DNA of 64,000 nucleotides from Shewanella saliphila (GCF_014648295.1 NZ_BMQV01000012.1:1-64000), one strand, 5' to 3'. Positions 1 to 9,344 are shown, counted from the stretch's first letter. The notes: a model not told the origin generated them from the letters alone. A program made the numbers and translations.

Positions 1-117
1 TCCTTCAGACCCTGCCGTTGGCCAGCAACGCCCTTGCCATTCGGATTATCTTCCCCTCAGTCGGGGTGATTCAGGTTTCTTTCAACCTGACGGGTTTGCC
101 AGCTTCGCTGGGCAAAC
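1..117 (-). mobile_element. Possible 5' end of a group II intron (partial)
   Basis: Read on the minus strand from about 117 down to 1, this stretch has no ORF but folds into at least four consecutive hairpins: about 94-117 (GTTTGCC paired with GGCAAAC), 71-90 (TCAGGTT with AACCTGA), 52-66 (CCCC with GGGG) and 16-30 (CGTTG with CAACG). The order of stems and the segment reading GAATGGCAAGGGCGTTGCTG resemble domain I of bacterial group II introns as I remember them. It starts directly at the end of the grpE terminator, a placement known for some (class C) group II introns. The element would continue below position 1, where the reverse transcriptase should lie. It could instead be another structured RNA or a REP-type repeat. 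Confidence 0.35.
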
Positions 118-150
118 AAAAAAGGGACTGAAAATTCAGTCCCTTTTTGT
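117..150 (-). terminator. Rho-independent terminator of grpE
   Basis: A perfect stem (AAGGGACTGAA with TTCAGTCCCTT) is flanked by A and T runs on both sides, so it could work in both directions. It lies 20 bases past the grpE stop codon. Confidence 0.85.
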
Positions 151-169
151 ATCTGTTATTTAGTTGAAT

Positions 170-775
170 TTATGCTTCAACATCTACGCTATTACCGCCT
201 TGAGATACCATTACCATGGCTGGGCGTAACAAACGGTCGTTAAGCAAGTAACCTTTTTGCATCACCATCATAACCGTGTTAGCAGGATACTCAGCACTTG
301 GTTGCATACCAATAGCTTGGTGATGGTCAGGGTTAAATGCATCGCCTAGTGGGTTAACTTGGGTGACACCAAACTTTTCAACCGATGTTAAGAACCCTTT
401 CATGGTTAACTCAACGCCTTCATAAATGGCTTTAGTCGCTTCGTCTTCAGGATCTGTTCCCTGTAGCGCACGCTCCATATTGTCAATGACTGGCAATAAT
501 TCATTGGTGAACTTTTCTAACGCAAATTTACGCGCTTGTTCAACATCTTTTGCTGCACGAGTACGGATATTTTGCGTTTCTGCTGCAGCGCGCATTTCAA
601 CATCTTTACGCTCTTCAAGTGCAGCCTGGCTCTCAGCTAATTGCTGCTCTAATTCTTCAATGCGAAAATTGGCTTGGGTCAATTCATCCATCAAACTCGC
701 TTCATCAGCCACGACTTCAGGTGTTACCACTTCTTCCACTTGATCTTGCGGTGCGTTGTTCGATTCGTTGCTCAT
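170..775 (-). CDS. grpE: GrpE nucleotide exchange factor
   Basis: Co-chaperone that speeds ADP release from DnaK in the cytoplasmic heat-shock response. The 201-residue protein has an acidic, disordered start ([12 protein letters not shown]), a long coiled coil rich in Glu and Gln (about residues 25-90), and the family's conserved parts [20 protein letters not shown] and [10 protein letters not shown], ending in the beta domain with [15 protein letters not shown]. The start at 775 is chosen because TGGAGTG lies 7 bases upstream and GrpE proteins begin in this way; the in-frame upstream extension has no support. It is divergent from nadK, and a sigma32 promoter lies in the shared upstream region. 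dnaK and dnaJ are not in the window. Confidence 0.95.
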   Translation of the reverse strand: MSNESNNAPQDQVEEVVTPEVVADEASLMDELTQANFRIEELEQQLAESQAALEERKDVEMRAAAETQNIRTRAAKDVEQARKFALEKFTNELLPVIDNMERALQGTDPEDEATKAIYEGVELTMKGFLTSVEKFGVTQVNPLGDAFNPDHHQAIGMQPSAEYPANTVMMVMQKGYLLNDRLLRPAMVMVSQGGNSVDVEA

Positions 776-886
776 TTTCACTCCAGCTAAAAAATGCAAT
801 ATTGGATATATTAATACAAAAATAAAGTGGCCAACTGCTGATTAATTGACAGCAATTATCACACTTTTAGTAAGTTTGAGTATATT

Positions 887-912
887 ATGGGGATCAATTC
901 TTATGTTTCAAG
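887..912 (-). promoter_or_regulatory. Heat-shock (sigma32) promoter of grpE
   Basis: On the minus strand CTTGAA (912-907) is followed after 14 bases by CCCCAT (892-887), continuing AATAT. This matches the known sigma32 consensus CTTGAA - N13-14 - CCCCAT. It is 112 bases upstream of the grpE start and points at grpE. It also lies just ahead of the nadK start at 938, which argues against the longer nadK start at 887. Confidence 0.8.
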
Positions 913-937
913 GCCTAAAGGCAGAACAAACACGAAT

Positions 938-1816
938 ATGACTAAATTGTTCAACACAATCGGACTTATCGGCAAACCACATCACCAAGGGACCAACCAA
1001 ACCCTGAGACGTTTGCATCACTGGCTCAGTGTTCAGGGCTTTAATGTGATTGTAGAGGAGCGTGTATCTGCTGAGCTTGGTAACGATATCTGTTCGATGG
1101 ACTTGCCCGAAATGGGCGAGCATTGTGACCTTGCCATCGTTGTGGGTGGCGACGGGAATATGCTGGGTGCAGCACGTGTACTGGCGCGTTTTGATGTGGC
1201 CGTTATAGGCGTAAACCGAGGTAATCTTGGCTTTTTAACCGACCTACCTCCCGACAACTTTGAAGATGCATTGTCTAAAGTCTTAGACGGTGAGTTTGAA
1301 ACTGAACATCGTTTCTTACTCGAAGCGGAAGTTCATCGTCATGGTAAAATCACCTCCAGCAACACTGCTGTTAATGAGGCGGTTTTGCACCCGGGTAAAA
1401 TTGCGCACATGATCCAATTTGAGGTGTATATCGATGAACAATTTATGTACAGCCAACGAGCTGACGGCATGATTGTTTCAACCCCTACCGGATCGACTGC
1501 CTATTCTTTATCGGCAGGAGGATCAATTTTAACACCAAATTTACAAGCACTTATTTTAGTACCTATGTTTCCGCATACGCTGTCATGCCGACCGATTGTG
1601 GTCGATGCCTGCAGTAATATTAAATTAGTCGTATCGCCTAACAATGATGAAAATCTTGAAGTGAGTTGCGATGGTCATGTGCATTTAGCCGTCTTACCGG
1701 GTGATGAAATTTTTATTCGTCGCTCTAATGAACGCTTGCGATTAATACATCCTAAAGGGCACAACTATTTCCATGTTCTGCGAAATAAATTAGGTTGGGG
1801 CAGTAAACTTTTCTAA
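938..1816 (+). CDS. nadK: NAD kinase
   Basis: ATP-dependent NAD kinase making NADP in the cytoplasm. Beginning at the ATG at 938 the protein has 292 residues, the length of E. coli NadK. The diagnostic GGDGN motif is at about residue 70, the second conserved block reads [20 protein letters not shown], and the glycine-rich [15 protein letters not shown] segment follows. An in-frame ATG at 887 would add 17 residues, but that ATG is part of the sigma32 -10 element of grpE and the extra residues look unrelated to the family. A good Shine-Dalgarno sequence is not evident at 938. The gene ends with its own terminator. Confidence 0.93.
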   Translation: MTKLFNTIGLIGKPHHQGTNQTLRRLHHWLSVQGFNVIVEERVSAELGNDICSMDLPEMGEHCDLAIVVGGDGNMLGAARVLARFDVAVIGVNRGNLGFLTDLPPDNFEDALSKVLDGEFETEHRFLLEAEVHRHGKITSSNTAVNEAVLHPGKIAHMIQFEVYIDEQFMYSQRADGMIVSTPTGSTAYSLSAGGSILTPNLQALILVPMFPHTLSCRPIVVDACSNIKLVVSPNNDENLEVSCDGHVHLAVLPGDEIFIRRSNERLRLIHPKGHNYFHVLRNKLGWGSKLF

Positions 1817-1893
1817 CCTTTGACAGAGCTCACACCTTGTATTTCTCTCGCGTGAAACTCTTCACATTAACAAGCGCTAAATAACGTTATCGT

Positions 1894-1927
1894 AAGCCAC
1901 TCGTTAAATCGAGTGGCTTTATTTTTG
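1894..1927 (+). terminator. Rho-independent terminator of nadK
   Basis: Stem AAGCCACTCG with CGAGTGGCTT, loop TTAAAT, then a T-rich tail, 77 bases past the nadK stop codon. Confidence 0.85.
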
Positions 1928-1949
1928 TGTCTATTTCAAAACATAAAAA

Positions 1950-1965
1950 TGTGATCTAAAACAAA
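1950..1965 (+). promoter_or_regulatory. Weak candidate CRP half-site before lldP
   Basis: TGTGA, six bases, then ACAAA: the left half fits the CRP consensus TGTGA-N6-TCACA exactly, the right half only in three of five positions. It is about 180 bases before lldP. CRP control of D-lactate oxidation is reported for S. oneidensis, which makes the site worth naming, but the match alone is weak. The rest of 1928-2145 shows no clear promoter. Confidence 0.22.
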
Positions 1966-2145
1966 CATTAAAAATACAGCTATTAGAGGTAGATCTCACT
2001 TCTACTCGCGAGCGATGTTTCCGGTGTATTCGATGATCTCGATCAACACTTTTAACACTTAAATAACGTCTATTACGCCCTAGTTAGCGAAAAGCTAACA
2101 AATAATAACAATTTAATACCCACTATTAGTGATACAGAGGTATAC

Positions 2146-3798
2146 ATGACATTTTTACAGTTACTAGCAAGCTTAACGCCCATTATAAGCGTAATGATAT
2201 TTTTAGTACTCATGCGCTTACCGGCATCCAAAGCTATGCCAATATCAGCGATTGCAACAGGTCTGGCTGCAGTCTTTATTTGGCAAATGGACACTATGCT
2301 GCTCGCAGCTTCAGTTGTAGAAGGACTTTTATCCGCATTAACACCGCTTACCATTATTTTTGGCGCGGTGTTTTTGTTAAATACACTTAAATATTCTGGC
2401 GCGATGGACACCATCCGCTCAGGTTTTACCAACATTAGCGCCGACGCGCGAGTGCAAGTTGTCATTATTTGTTGGTTATTTGGCTCATTTATCGAAGGCT
2501 CTGCAGGCTTTGGTACACCAGCGGCAATTGGGGCGCCGTTGTTAGTGTTACTCGGCGTGCCACCTATTGCTGCTGCAGTAGTTGCCTTGATCGGTGACTC
2601 AACAGCTGTATCATTTGGTGCGATTGGTCTACCCGTATTATTTGGTATGGAGCAAGGCTTAACTGAAGGTGGCGTTAACATGGCTGCGGGTCAATTTGCT
2701 GAACATGGCGGCACCTTTGTCGGTTATGCGCAGTTTATTGCTAAGCACATGATCACCATCGACTTAATTACCGGTACGCTCATTCCACTCGTCATGGTTT
2801 GTGTATTGACGGGTTTCTTTGGTCGTAACAAATCAATTAAAGAGGGCCTACAAATTTGGAAGTTTGCCATTTTTGCAGGTTTGGCATTTACGATTCCAGC
2901 ATGGTTAATTAACTTCTTTGCTGGTCCTGAGTTCCCATCTGTTATTGGTGCGCTTGTTGGTATGGCGTTAGTCATTCCTGTGGCTAAGAAAGGCTGGTTA
3001 CTGCCTTCACAACCTTGGTGCGACTTTAGCGAAAATGACAACAAATCTGAAGAAGAGTTAGCAGTTGATCAAACCCCTGTTAAATTTTCTCAAATTGCAG
3101 CTTGGTCTCCCTATATCATTATGGCAGCGCTATTAGTTCTGTCGCGTGTTATTGGTCCTTTCAAGAGCTGGTTAACTAGTTTCAACGTTAGCTGGACTGG
3201 ATTACTCGGTACCGAATTAAAAGCGGGCTTTGCCACCTTTTATGCACCCGGCATCTTCTTTGTAGCAGTCTGTTTATTCGGTTTTGTATTATTTAAAATG
3301 AAACCAAAAGCAATGCAGCAGTCTTTCACTGTATCGTGCAAGTCGATGTTACCGACGATTATCTCATTAGGTGCGTCAGTACCAATGGTTAAAATCTTCC
3401 TAAACTCTGGCGAAAATGGTGCTGGACTTGCGTCTATGCCAGTTGCGCTAGCTGACTTATTGGCTAACAGCATGGGAGCGGTTTGGGCATGGGTATCACC
3501 GGTTGTGGGGATTTTCGGTGCATTCTTGTCTGGTTCTGCCACCTTCTCAAACATGATGTTCTCTGGTTTACAGTATTCTGTAGCCGACAATATCGGCATG
3601 AACCATGCCTTAGCATTAGCACTTCAAGGTATTGGCGCTAACGCTGGTAACATGATGTGTGTGATGAATGTAGTAGCCGCTGCAACTGTTGTAGGTATGG
3701 CTGGACGTGAATCTGAAATTATTCGTAAAACAATGCCTATCGCCCTTGGTTATGCCATGGTAGCAGGCACTATCGCAGTAATTTGGGGCGGATTTTAA
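2146..3798 (+). CDS. lldP: L-lactate permease family transporter
   Basis: Inner-membrane lactate:proton symporter of the LctP family. The 550 residues match the usual length (E. coli LldP 551) and form about twelve or more hydrophobic segments. Family signatures include GSFIEGSAGFGTPAAIGAPL near residue 110, GDSTAVSFGAIGLPV near 150 and GAFLSGSATFSNMMFSGLQ near 460. The ATG at 2146 is preceded by AGAGG at the right distance. The gene is followed by the D-lactate dehydrogenase in the same direction, so import and oxidation of lactate are encoded together. LctP members also carry glycolate, so the exact substrate is inferred from this neighbour. Confidence 0.93.
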   Translation: MTFLQLLASLTPIISVMIFLVLMRLPASKAMPISAIATGLAAVFIWQMDTMLLAASVVEGLLSALTPLTIIFGAVFLLNTLKYSGAMDTIRSGFTNISADARVQVVIICWLFGSFIEGSAGFGTPAAIGAPLLVLLGVPPIAAAVVALIGDSTAVSFGAIGLPVLFGMEQGLTEGGVNMAAGQFAEHGGTFVGYAQFIAKHMITIDLITGTLIPLVMVCVLTGFFGRNKSIKEGLQIWKFAIFAGLAFTIPAWLINFFAGPEFPSVIGALVGMALVIPVAKKGWLLPSQPWCDFSENDNKSEEELAVDQTPVKFSQIAAWSPYIIMAALLVLSRVIGPFKSWLTSFNVSWTGLLGTELKAGFATFYAPGIFFVAVCLFGFVLFKMKPKAMQQSFTVSCKSMLPTIISLGASVPMVKIFLNSGENGAGLASMPVALADLLANSMGAVWAWVSPVVGIFGAFLSGSATFSNMMFSGLQYSVADNIGMNHALALALQGIGANAGNMMCVMNVVAAATVVGMAGRESEIIRKTMPIALGYAMVAGTIAVIWGGF

Positions 3799-3839
3799 TC
3801 CAAGCTAATTGCTGTAGAGTATGACAACTCAAAGCATTT

Positions 3840-3876
3840 GAAGCTGCGATAATCAGAAAAAGTTTATTGCAGCTTC
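3840..3876 (+). promoter_or_regulatory. Hairpin between lldP and dld-II
   Basis: GAAGCTGC pairs with GCAGCTTC, with a further AT-rich stem inside and a T/A-rich tail. It sits 42 bases after the lldP stop and 72 bases before the dld start. It could be a partial terminator or an mRNA-end stabiliser that sets the lldP to dld ratio. Confidence 0.4.
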
Positions 3877-3948
3877 TATTTATTATTGAGATTAACGATA
3901 GCTGGCAAACATAGCCTGCTAAATATTAGAGTGTTAAGAGAGCAAGTT

Positions 3949-6753
3949 ATGACTATTAACTATCAAGTAGTAATGGATATTTTAACGTCTCAATTGGGAA
4001 GCGATGCTGTCTCAAATGATCCTGTACGTCGCTTTGCCTGGTCTACGGATGCGAGTTACTTCCGTATCGTACCAGAAATTGTTGTCCACGCTGATACCGT
4101 AGAACAAGTCAAAATCACCCTTAATGTTGCTAGAGCACATAATGTGCCAGTGACATTTCGTGCAGCAGGTACAAGCTTATCTGGTCAAGCTATTGGCGAA
4201 GGTATTTTATTAATCCTAGGCCATGATGGCTTTAGAACCATTGACATTAGCGAAGATAAATCATCTATCGCGTTAGGTGCTGCAGTTATTGGTTCTGACG
4301 CTAATGCGGCATTGAAACCATTTAACAAAAAGATTGGCCCAGACCCTGCCACTCTCGCCTCGGCACAGATTGGCGGCATGGTTGCCAACAACGCCTCAGG
4401 CATGTGCTGTGGTACTGCACAAAACAGTTACCAAACCATCAAGTCGGCAAAGTTAATGCTGGTCGATGGCACTGAATTAGACACGGGTTGTCCTCATTCA
4501 AAAGCCGCATTCAGTCAATCGCACCCCATGTTATTAGCAGCATTAACTGACTTAGCTGAGTTAACTCAAAATAACCCAACGTTAGCGGCACGTATTCGTA
4601 AAAAGTTCTCGATTAAAAATACTACGGGTTACAGCATCAACTCTTTGGTCGACTTTACGGACCCATTCGACATCATTAACCATTTGATTGTGGGCTCTGA
4701 AGGTACCTTAGCTTTCGTTAATGAGATCACTTATCACACCGTCGAAGAAGCACAATTTAAAGCCTCTGCCATGGCTGTGTTTTTCAACATGGAAGATGCC
4801 GCCAGTGTAATCCCGTTAATTAAAGGTGACAGTGTTGCTGCAGCAGAATTGCTCGACTGGGCGTCAATTAAGTCTGTAACCGGCAAAACAGGTATGCCTG
4901 AATGGCTAAGCGAGTTGCCAGAAGGCGCTGCCATTTTGTTGATTGAATCTCGTGCCAACGATTCAGAAACACTGGATAGCTACACCAGTGACGTTATCGA
5001 AAAAATTGCTCACATTAAAACAGAACGCCCAATTGAGTTCAGTAAAGATCCTGCTGTATTTGGTCAATACTGGGCCATGCGCTCTGGCTTGTTCCCAATT
5101 ATTGGTGGCGCGCGCCCGAAAGGCACGTCAGTGATTATTGAAGACGTGGCATTTGAACTTGAACATTTAGCGAATGCAGCAGCCGATTTAACTGCATTAT
5201 TCCACAAGCACGGCTACCCTGAAGGGGTTATTTACGGCCATGCTCTTGCGGGTAACTTCCACTTTATCATTACACCGACATTTGCATCGCAAGGCGATAT
5301 CGACCGTTTCCATGCCTTTATGCAAGATGTGGCAGAAATGGTCATCGACAAATATGACGGCTCAATGAAAGCTGAGCATGGTACAGGCCGTGCGGTTGCG
5401 CCATTTGTTGAAATGGAATGGGGTAGCGATGCATATACCCTAATGAAACAAATTAAGCAGATTTTTGACCCTAGCGGTTTATTAAACCCAGGGGTGATAT
5501 TAAATGATGATGCACAAGTGCACGTTAAAAATATCAAACCATGTCCAATTGTTGATGATTTTGTCGACAAGTGTATTGAGTGTGGTTTCTGTGAAAAGAC
5601 CTGCCCAACATCAGCGCTTAACTTCTCGCCACGTCAACGTATTGCCGTGTTACGTGAAATTGAACGTTTAGAGCAATCTGGCGATAAGCAAGCCGCGGCT
5701 GAAATGCGTGCCAGTGCAAAATACGATGTTGTCGATACCTGTGCTGCATGTCAGCTATGTACTATTGCCTGCCCTGTTGATAACAGCATGGGTCAGTTAG
5801 TGCGTAAATTACGTACGCCATACATCACCACCACAGAACAAAAAGTACTCGACTTCCAGGCCAAGCATTTTGGCGCGGTTAACCAAGTCATCAGTACTGG
5901 TTTTGATATTTTAGGCATTCTTCATAAAGTAACCGGTGACACCATCACCAACTCACTCATGAATGCTGGCCGAATGATCACCAAAGAAGTGCCTTACTGG
6001 AACCCTGACTTCCCTAAAGGCGGTAAAGTCGCCAAACCATCGGCGCATAAGCCTAACCAACAAACTGTATTGTACTTCCCAGCTTGTGGTGGCAGAACCT
6101 TTGGTCCTACACCAAAAGATCCTGACAACCGTACCCTGCCAGAAGTGGTTATTACCTTGTTAGAGCGTGCTGGCTATAACGTGATTATTCCAGACAATAC
6201 GCGTCATTTATGCTGTGGCCAAATGTGGGAATCAAAAGGCGACTTTAAAAATGCCGACGCCAAGCGTGATGAGCTCATTGAGGCGCTAAGTAAGATGTCT
6301 GACAATGGTAAAGTGCCTGTCGTGGTTGATGCCTTGTCTTGTACTTACCGTACATTAACAGGCAACCCTAAAGTGGCGATTACCGACCTAGTCGAGTTTA
6401 TGCACGATAACTTACTGCCTAACATGACGATTACCAAAAAATCTAACGTCACCTTACACCAAGGCTGTAGTGCCCGTAAGATGAAGCTAGAGCCAAAACA
6501 ACAGGCCATTGCTGATGCATGTGCCAACCATGTGGTATTGCCTGCAGGGATTACTTGTTGTGGTTATGCCGGTGAAAAAGGCTTGTATAAGCCTGAAATT
6601 AACGCCAGTGCATTACGTAATATCAAAAAACTCATTCCAGCAGAAACCAAAGAAGGTTACTACGCAAACAGAATGTGTGAAGTGGGCTTAACCCAACATA
6701 GTGGTATTTCGTACCGTCACTTAGCGTACCTATTAGAAGAGTGTACTCGCTAA
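3949..6753 (+). CDS. dld-II: FAD/iron-sulfur D-lactate dehydrogenase Dld-II
   Basis: Membrane-associated enzyme oxidising D-lactate to pyruvate and passing electrons to the quinone pool; the type is known from S. oneidensis. The 934-residue protein has an FAD-binding domain (about 40-250, with VTFRAAGTSLSGQA and GSEGTLAFV), an FAD-oxidase C-terminal domain ending in KQIFDPSGLLNPGVI, two 4Fe-4S motifs (CIECGFCEKTCP near 540 and CAACQLCTIACP near 597) and two CCG motifs (HLCCGQ near 754 and CCGYAGEKG near 868). The ATG at 3949 follows AGAGAG; an upstream in-frame TTG at 3886 has no such support. It forms a unit with lldP. The lldEFG genes that usually follow are absent. Confidence 0.93.
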   Translation: MTINYQVVMDILTSQLGSDAVSNDPVRRFAWSTDASYFRIVPEIVVHADTVEQVKITLNVARAHNVPVTFRAAGTSLSGQAIGEGILLILGHDGFRTIDISEDKSSIALGAAVIGSDANAALKPFNKKIGPDPATLASAQIGGMVANNASGMCCGTAQNSYQTIKSAKLMLVDGTELDTGCPHSKAAFSQSHPMLLAALTDLAELTQNNPTLAARIRKKFSIKNTTGYSINSLVDFTDPFDIINHLIVGSEGTLAFVNEITYHTVEEAQFKASAMAVFFNMEDAASVIPLIKGDSVAAAELLDWASIKSVTGKTGMPEWLSELPEGAAILLIESRANDSETLDSYTSDVIEKIAHIKTERPIEFSKDPAVFGQYWAMRSGLFPIIGGARPKGTSVIIEDVAFELEHLANAAADLTALFHKHGYPEGVIYGHALAGNFHFIITPTFASQGDIDRFHAFMQDVAEMVIDKYDGSMKAEHGTGRAVAPFVEMEWGSDAYTLMKQIKQIFDPSGLLNPGVILNDDAQVHVKNIKPCPIVDDFVDKCIECGFCEKTCPTSALNFSPRQRIAVLREIERLEQSGDKQAAAEMRASAKYDVVDTCAACQLCTIACPVDNSMGQLVRKLRTPYITTTEQKVLDFQAKHFGAVNQVISTGFDILGILHKVTGDTITNSLMNAGRMITKEVPYWNPDFPKGGKVAKPSAHKPNQQTVLYFPACGGRTFGPTPKDPDNRTLPEVVITLLERAGYNVIIPDNTRHLCCGQMWESKGDFKNADAKRDELIEALSKMSDNGKVPVVVDALSCTYRTLTGNPKVAITDLVEFMHDNLLPNMTITKKSNVTLHQGCSARKMKLEPKQQAIADACANHVVLPAGITCCGYAGEKGLYKPEINASALRNIKKLIPAETKEGYYANRMCEVGLTQHSGISYRHLAYLLEECTR

Positions 6754-6795
6754 GGTTCGTAAGGTTATTTGCGCCTGCTTAAAGGCATAAAACAT

Positions 6796-6831
6796 AATGG
6801 GCATTGATATTGTATCAATGCCCATTTTTAT
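6796..6831 (+). terminator. Terminator of the lldP-dld unit
   Basis: A 13-base stem (ATGGGCATTGATA with the near-complementary TGTATCAATGCCCAT) is followed by TTTTTAT, 43 bases past the dld stop codon. It could also stop the converging cobW-like gene. Confidence 0.85.
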
Positions 6832-6879
6832 ATCAGGATGTGGGTGTTTACTTTAACATTCAATGTTAAGCGTTTAGTG

Positions 6880-7953
6880 CTACATCACCTCAATACAATC
6901 TAAAAGCTGTTGCTGTAAACCATCAGCATCGAGTTGCTTGTCACTAATGATTTCAATGCGCGAATCAAGCGCATCATCATGTTCATCTAGGCTCAAATGA
7001 CCATCAACCATATTGGCGGTTAATATGCCATCAAGCGTAATGACAATGGCTTTTAATCTCAGTACATTTAACCCTTTGACCGACTCAAGCCACTGCATAA
7101 ACGATTCAAAGCTAAAACAACGCTGACTATCAATAATCCAACCATAACTGACACAACCTTCGCCTTGGTTAGTTTTGAAAACATAACCCTGCTGCGCAAG
7201 TTGTTGTTGAAGCTCATCGTCGGTATGGGTTGATGGCGCACTGGGCAAAAACCATTGCTCTGCACCAGGACTAAGCATGCTTTTAGGTTTGAAGGTTGGC
7301 GATGGTTGTTTGTTACGTTGAGTGGTTGATGCATCCAGTTGCGTGAAAATGCGGTGCAATTGCTCAGGCTGAATAAGCTGGCTGTTATTGTACATTACCG
7401 GCGTATCGGCGCGATTAAGCTGTGCCATAAAGCCAGTCAAGGCCTGCTTATCTTGCTCAGTATAATGTTGGGCTTTATTGGCCATCACAATATCAGCTAC
7501 CTGTAATTGCTGAATAAAAATATCGTGGCAGTTATAGCGCTCATCACTGACTTTGCGAGCATCAACGAGACATAAACTCGTTTGCACCTTAATAACGTGT
7601 TGGAAATGTTCTGCTTGTAAAAGCTTAACGATCTCCGCTGGATGACCCAACCCTGTAGGTTCAATCAATAATCTATCTGGTTTTGCTTGCTGGATCAGTT
7701 GCGTAATAGCCACTTGTGTTGGCACGCCTGCTGCGCAGCATAAACAGCCGCCAGGCACTTCTTTAATGGTTATACCTGCCGTTGCTTGCGTATGCAGCAA
7801 ACCGCCATCTATGCCTATCTCGCCAAACTCATTGACCAGTACCGCCCACTTTTCATGAGCGGGTTTATTGGCCAATAACTGCTTAATGAGTGTGGTTTTG
7901 CCCACACCCAAAAAGCCAGTAATAATATTGGTTTTTATTGGTTTAGTGATCAT
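6880..7953 (-). CDS. CobW/COG0523 family metal-handling GTPase
   Basis: G3E-type GTPase thought to insert or traffic metal ions; resembles YjiA and other COG0523 proteins. The 357 residues include the Walker A motif GFLGVGKTT (about 13-21), switch segment LVNEFGEIGIDG, the metal-binding GCLCC motif (about 70-74), Walker B-like LLIEPTGLGHP and the base-recognition NKAQ in place of NKxD. A CobW C-terminal domain follows, without a His-rich metal tail. The start codon overlaps the rhlE stop by four bases (ATGA), so the two are translated together. The substrate metal cannot be told from the sequence, and no Zur site was seen. Confidence 0.88.
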   Translation of the reverse strand: MITKPIKTNIITGFLGVGKTTLIKQLLANKPAHEKWAVLVNEFGEIGIDGGLLHTQATAGITIKEVPGGCLCCAAGVPTQVAITQLIQQAKPDRLLIEPTGLGHPAEIVKLLQAEHFQHVIKVQTSLCLVDARKVSDERYNCHDIFIQQLQVADIVMANKAQHYTEQDKQALTGFMAQLNRADTPVMYNNSQLIQPEQLHRIFTQLDASTTQRNKQPSPTFKPKSMLSPGAEQWFLPSAPSTHTDDELQQQLAQQGYVFKTNQGEGCVSYGWIIDSQRCFSFESFMQWLESVKGLNVLRLKAIVITLDGILTANMVDGHLSLDEHDDALDSRIEIISDKQLDADGLQQQLLDCIEVM

Positions 7954-9221
7954 TTCTTCGTTTTCGCGTATTTACCTTTGCGAGTGGGTTTGGCCTCTCC
8001 TTGTAACGGTTTACCCCGCTTATGCTTAAACACTTTTTTCGGTTTTTCAGGGCTCACATCACGATACCTGGCGGGTAACGGTGCACCTTCTTCATACCCT
8101 TTTGGAGTAAGCGTAGTTAATGTTTGCCCTATAAGCTGCTCAATTTCAGCTAATAACTCAAGCTCTTGCGGACTCACTAACGATATAGCCTCACCCGCGA
8201 GTCCTGCTCGACCGGTACGGCCAACACGGTGTACGTAATCTTCACACTCTTCAGGCAACTCAAAATTAATCACTCGCGGTAAGGCTTGAATGTCTAAGCC
8301 TCTTGCCGCTAAGTCAGTCGCTATTAATACCCGTAACTGCCCTGCTTTAAATTCTTCTAAGGCGCGGTTGCGGGCTCCTTGGCTTTTATCGCCATGAAAA
8401 ACTGCCGACTTAATGCCGTCTAATGACAATTCGCGGTATAAATGTTCTGCCGTTTCTTTACGGCTGGTAAACACCATGACTTGCTGCCAATTGTGTTTAC
8501 CAATCAACTCTGACAATAATTCGGCTTTACGACGCGCATCCACTTTATACACTTGCTGGCTTACATTAGCCGCTGTGGTTTGGGTTTCAACATGGACATA
8601 TTCAGGTTGGTGAAGCATGTTAGCTGCCAAGCTTTTCACATCGTCAGAGAAGGTCGCAGAAAACATCATTGTATGATGTTGTTTAGCGATTAAACGCTTC
8701 ACTTTTTCAATGTCTTTAACAAAACCTAAATCGAGCATGCGATCGGCTTCGTCAATGACCAGGTGGGTCACTGAAGATAAATCCAATTCATGTTGACCGA
8801 TAATGTCAAACAAACGACCTGGCGTAGCAACTAACACATCAACGCCCTGCTCTAATGCTTTACGTTGAGGATTAATGCTTGCGCCGCCATACACTGCCAA
8901 ACTTGAAAGTTCAGTGAATTGGCCGTACTTAACGAGGTTTTGTTCAATTTGAATAGCCAACTCACGGGTGGGAGTCATGATTAACACCCGCAATCTTGCT
9001 GCTGGGCTCAACGCTTCTATCGGTTGTTGCAACAAATGATGTAACAATGGCAACGCAAATGCCGCCGTTTTACCGGTACCGGTTTCGGCACTGGCCAACA
9101 CATCTTGCCCATTGAGCGCTAGTGGGATAACCGCTTGTTGAACAGGGGTGGCGGTGTGATAACCTGATTGATTAATCGCATCAAATAACAATGGCGATAA
9201 CCCTAGCGAAGTAAAAGACAT
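7950..9221 (-). CDS. rhlE: RhlE-type DEAD-box RNA helicase
   Basis: ATP-dependent RNA helicase for RNA remodelling, probably in ribosome assembly or RNA decay. The 423 residues show all core motifs: Q motif (TPVQQ), AETGTGKT, PTRELA, TPGR, DEAD, SAT, ARGLDI and HRVGRTGR, then a Lys-rich tail with KHKRGKP and KTKK that probably binds RNA. The ATG at 9221 gives the usual MSFTSLGLSP start; a TTG six codons upstream is possible. The gene is followed by the overlapping COG0523 gene. The subfamily (RhlE rather than SrmB or DbpA) is by overall resemblance. Confidence 0.88.
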   Translation of the reverse strand: MSFTSLGLSPLLFDAINQSGYHTATPVQQAVIPLALNGQDVLASAETGTGKTAAFALPLLHHLLQQPIEALSPAARLRVLIMTPTRELAIQIEQNLVKYGQFTELSSLAVYGGASINPQRKALEQGVDVLVATPGRLFDIIGQHELDLSSVTHLVIDEADRMLDLGFVKDIEKVKRLIAKQHHTMMFSATFSDDVKSLAANMLHQPEYVHVETQTTAANVSQQVYKVDARRKAELLSELIGKHNWQQVMVFTSRKETAEHLYRELSLDGIKSAVFHGDKSQGARNRALEEFKAGQLRVLIATDLAARGLDIQALPRVINFELPEECEDYVHRVGRTGRAGLAGEAISLVSPQELELLAEIEQLIGQTLTTLTPKGYEEGAPLPARYRDVSPEKPKKVFKHKRGKPLQGEAKPTRKGKYAKTKK

Positions 9222-9344
9222 AACAAACTCAACAGACAATGAAATAGTCCGCTATTGTATACTAATCTCCGAGCGTATTAACTATTTTCAATTAAGGTAT
9301 GCAGATGAGTATGTTCAAAGCAGAATTAACTGAAATGGATAATC

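Noticed and set aside
2073..2681. 202-codon frame opposite lldP
   Set aside because: Antisense shadow of a strongly conserved permease gene; composition follows lldP codon use.
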